Assembly: GCA_019843655.1 (NCBI GenBank)
Contig: JACDQD010000105.1
Coordinates: 5,394,001-5,458,000, forward strand
DNA length: 64,000 bases
DNA from: Lethocerus indicus
Taxonomy: Eukaryota; Arthropoda; Insecta; Hemiptera; Belostomatidae
Direction: 5' to 3'
Part shown: positions 62,358 to 64,000 of the stretch, piece by piece
How positions within the stretch are numbered: the first letter of the stretch is position 1
How the letters are laid out: every line of letters begins with the position of its first letter
The notes under the pieces: model-generated
The model's database searches: none
The model's input: the letters and a program-made list of their open reading frames with translations, nothing else
Told to the model about the DNA's origin: nothing
Translations under genes and position numbers: made by a program

Positions 62358-62372
62358 TGTATGTTGCGCATA

Positions 62373-62951
62373 AAATTTCATTGAGCAATCATTTTTCCCT
62401 ATAGAACAGGGATTGTCACATATTCTAATTCTAATTCTAAATGTGCATATATTGTGTACATAAATTGAGTAAATTCATAATAATTTTGAAGGGGAAAACC
62501 GACAAGTCTGCCCGCAGCGGTGAACACTTGACTGATTCGACCGCAAGAAATAAACCAAAGAGAAATAGCGCCTTGTCAATATTTGACGTGTAGGTTTGAT
62601 TAACGTTCGACCGCATATTGCGTGCTCCCAGGGCTCCAGCCAGCCACACACACAAGCCCTTCTGCACACTCTCCGCGTTCCCACGTTCAAAACCTGATCG
62701 AAACGCCTCGTGCATTATATTAATCACAAACTCATTTAACTTGCCTGCGAATATAAATTTGATAAGCGATTTGAGTTTTACGGAGTGGGTGGAATCCGCT
62801 TTACAAATACAGGGGGACCTGAGCACGAGTCAAGTTTTCCTAGTCATTCATCGAATTTGCATTTCAATTTTGAGCGTGTATAGTGGAAAAAAGTAGAGGA
62901 ATATGTGACAATCCCTGTTCTATAGGGAAAAATGATTGCTGAATGAAATTT
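62373..62951. mobile_element. Non-autonomous DNA transposon (MITE-like), 53-bp inverted termini
   Basis: The left terminus 62373-62425 and right terminus 62899-62951 are reverse complements over 53 bases with one mismatch (G against C at the eleventh base). Each begins AAATTTCATT and contains CCCTATAGAACAGGG, itself a near-palindrome. TA flanks the element at 62371-62372 and 62952-62953, the target duplication expected of the Tc1/mariner superfamily. The 473-base interior encodes no recognisable transposase. A 129-codon minus-strand frame (62437-62826) starts at GTG and matches nothing I know. A short ATTCTA tandem (62421-62439) overlaps the left arm's inner end. The near-identity of the arms suggests a young insertion. 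A foldback element is the alternative. Confidence 0.8.
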
Positions 62952-62953
62952 TA

Positions 62954-63100
62954 AATGAACCAATGGAATAATTTTCTTTGTATCTACCTTTAAATGTAGT
63001 ATTTAATATAAAAGATATAGACTTTGGAGCAATCTAAACGATCTCTGGAGATTAACTGGACGGGGATATTAGAGGAGGGTTTGGACATGAAGAGCGGCGG
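62954..63100. other. AT-rich right flank of the mobile element
   Basis: AT-rich DNA passing into a GC-richer stretch near 63050. No separate feature. Confidence 0.5.
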
Positions 63101-63109
63101 CGAGCCGGT

Positions 63110-63140
63110 ATCCGATTGGTGGTTGGCCGTCCAATCGGAT
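63110..63140. repeat. Perfect 10-bp stem hairpin with CCAAT boxes
   Basis: ATCCGATTGG at 63110-63119 and CCAATCGGAT at 63131-63140 are exact reverse complements with an 11-base loop. The dyad holds one inverted and one direct CCAAT box, and another ATTGG follows at 63139-63143. TATATAAGG lies about 120 bases downstream at 63258-63266. Together these resemble a CCAAT/TATA promoter on the plus strand, but there is no clear initiator or coding sequence after it. Confidence 0.5.
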
Positions 63141-63266
63141 TGGGCGGATTGCTACCTTTTCTACTGGAGGCCAGAAACTCCAACTGAGACTAACTCGGCC
63201 CAGAATGGCGCCCGTTTCACTTTCTTCGCTCAATCAGAACCGCTTTGTAAGTTTCATTATATAAGG

Positions 63267-64000
63267 TCCGCCTTTATAATAAGCGTTTTCGCTTAACGTT
63301 TTCACTGATTAAGTACACCAATTATGAGTGTCTCAATCCAAAGGAATGTAAATAAATAAATGTTATTTCTCTTCTGCTCCATCAAATACAAAAAGGCCGG
63401 TTACTTTTAATTGCGGCTTTCTCGAAAAAATTAATTTAATAACGCAATTAAGACTGCAAATGATGCGAAGAAAAAATACGATTCGCGGCGATTCGGCTTG
63501 GGGCCGAAAAACTCGGTGGCTCGAAATAATTCCGACTTTCTAAAAATGTACGCCGAATCCCCGCCCGGCCCTTCACTCGCACAGAACAGATGCAACTCAA
63601 AAATACCGAAATGACTTTGCGAATTGTCGTGGACGTTGAGGAGGGGGCGGACGCGGGGAGCGTTCCGACAGGTGGGACTGCGCATTATTTTTGGAAATCT
63701 CAATTTTGTTTCTGTCCAAGTACCCGAGACCGCTTAGAATTTACGACCGACTAACCCCCAGAGCGGTGAAACAGTTTGGCATCATAAAAGTGGCCTAAAC
63801 GGCGAAATTTATGTGAAAAAACGGACGCGGACATACAACTTAAATGAAACTCAAGTAGTATAAATAGATTAGACATAGACGTTGGTAGATAAAAACATTT
63901 ATTCGCATTTAAACCTTTGTTCATTTCGAGCGTTTCTTCATTTTTCATGCCTTCAAACAGATGGGAGTAAAGCCAGGGAGAGGATACCTAAACATTGAAT
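63267..64000. other. No gene recognised
   Basis: AT-rich with a GC-moderate patch at 63480-63680. Minus-strand open frames of 65-90 codons have no recognisable product. Confidence 0.5.

Noticed and set aside
62437..62826. 129-codon open frame inside the inverted-repeat element as a possible transposase
   Set aside because: It starts at GTG, is far too short for a DDE transposase and shows no catalytic motif I can see.
63205..63216. CTCF-like AGAATGGCGCC
   Set aside because: It needs a one-base insertion relative to the insect CTCF consensus.
1..64000. CRISPR array, operon, prophage, insertion sequence or virus-derived gene
   Set aside because: No regular repeat-spacer pattern, no dense coding, and no recognisable transposase, reverse transcriptase or viral protein in the translations.

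Overview
This window looks like non-coding DNA from a complex eukaryote, most likely an arthropod and probably an insect. No open frame exceeds about 145 codons. The longest (61708-62142 +, 12792-13181 -, 62437-62826 -) lack a believable ATG start and are of a length that chance allows at this base composition (a rough stop-codon estimate, not a run calculation). I recognise no protein domain, rRNA, intact tRNA, snRNA, operon or CRISPR array. The base pattern is AT-rich with scattered GC-rich islands of a few hundred bases. CpG is common by eye, which argues against a vertebrate. With the AT and GA/CA microsatellites and little transposon sequence, this fits a long intron or gene desert in an insect. 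I cannot name the species or the gene.

The best-supported structures are these. (1) A 579-bp transposon-like element at 62373-62951 has 53-bp terminal inverted repeats differing at one base and is flanked by TA on both sides. (2) Two pairs of diverged direct repeats lie at 43471/48524 (67 bp gap-free, 79% identical) and 49952/54140 (65 bp gap-free, 85% identical), each with a further matching block. (3) Head-to-head splice sites, where a pyrimidine tract plus CAG is followed directly by a donor, lie on the minus strand at about 2651, 23549 and 46745. They have the form of recursive-splicing (ratchet) sites of very long introns. The one at 23549 is followed by a 57-nt open exon-like segment ending at a donor. 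(4) An isolated exon-like segment on the plus strand at 1349-1405, also 57 nt, has good acceptor and donor signals.

Layout. 0-25 kb holds five or six strand-asymmetric modules, purine-rich on the plus strand and several followed by a pyrimidine-rich stretch, at about 0.5, 4.6, 9.7, 14.7, 19.3 and 24.4 kb, a spacing near 4.8 kb. Between them lie AT-rich DNA, a decayed tRNA-like sequence at 6210-6265 and GC-rich islands. 25-43 kb is mostly featureless, with a CA microsatellite, small hairpins and a few GC-rich patches. 43-55 kb holds the two duplicated pairs, a G-quadruplex motif, a CpG-rich island and small repeats. 55-64 kb holds short palindromes, a plus-strand ratchet-like site and the inverted-repeat element.

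Reading the parts together: the simplest account is the inside of one very large intron, or overlapping introns and intergenic DNA of a regulatory gene. The strand is unresolved. The stronger ratchet-like sites point to the minus strand, while the exon-like segment at 1349-1405 and a donor-like site at the window's left edge point to the plus strand. No claim here was checked by database search.
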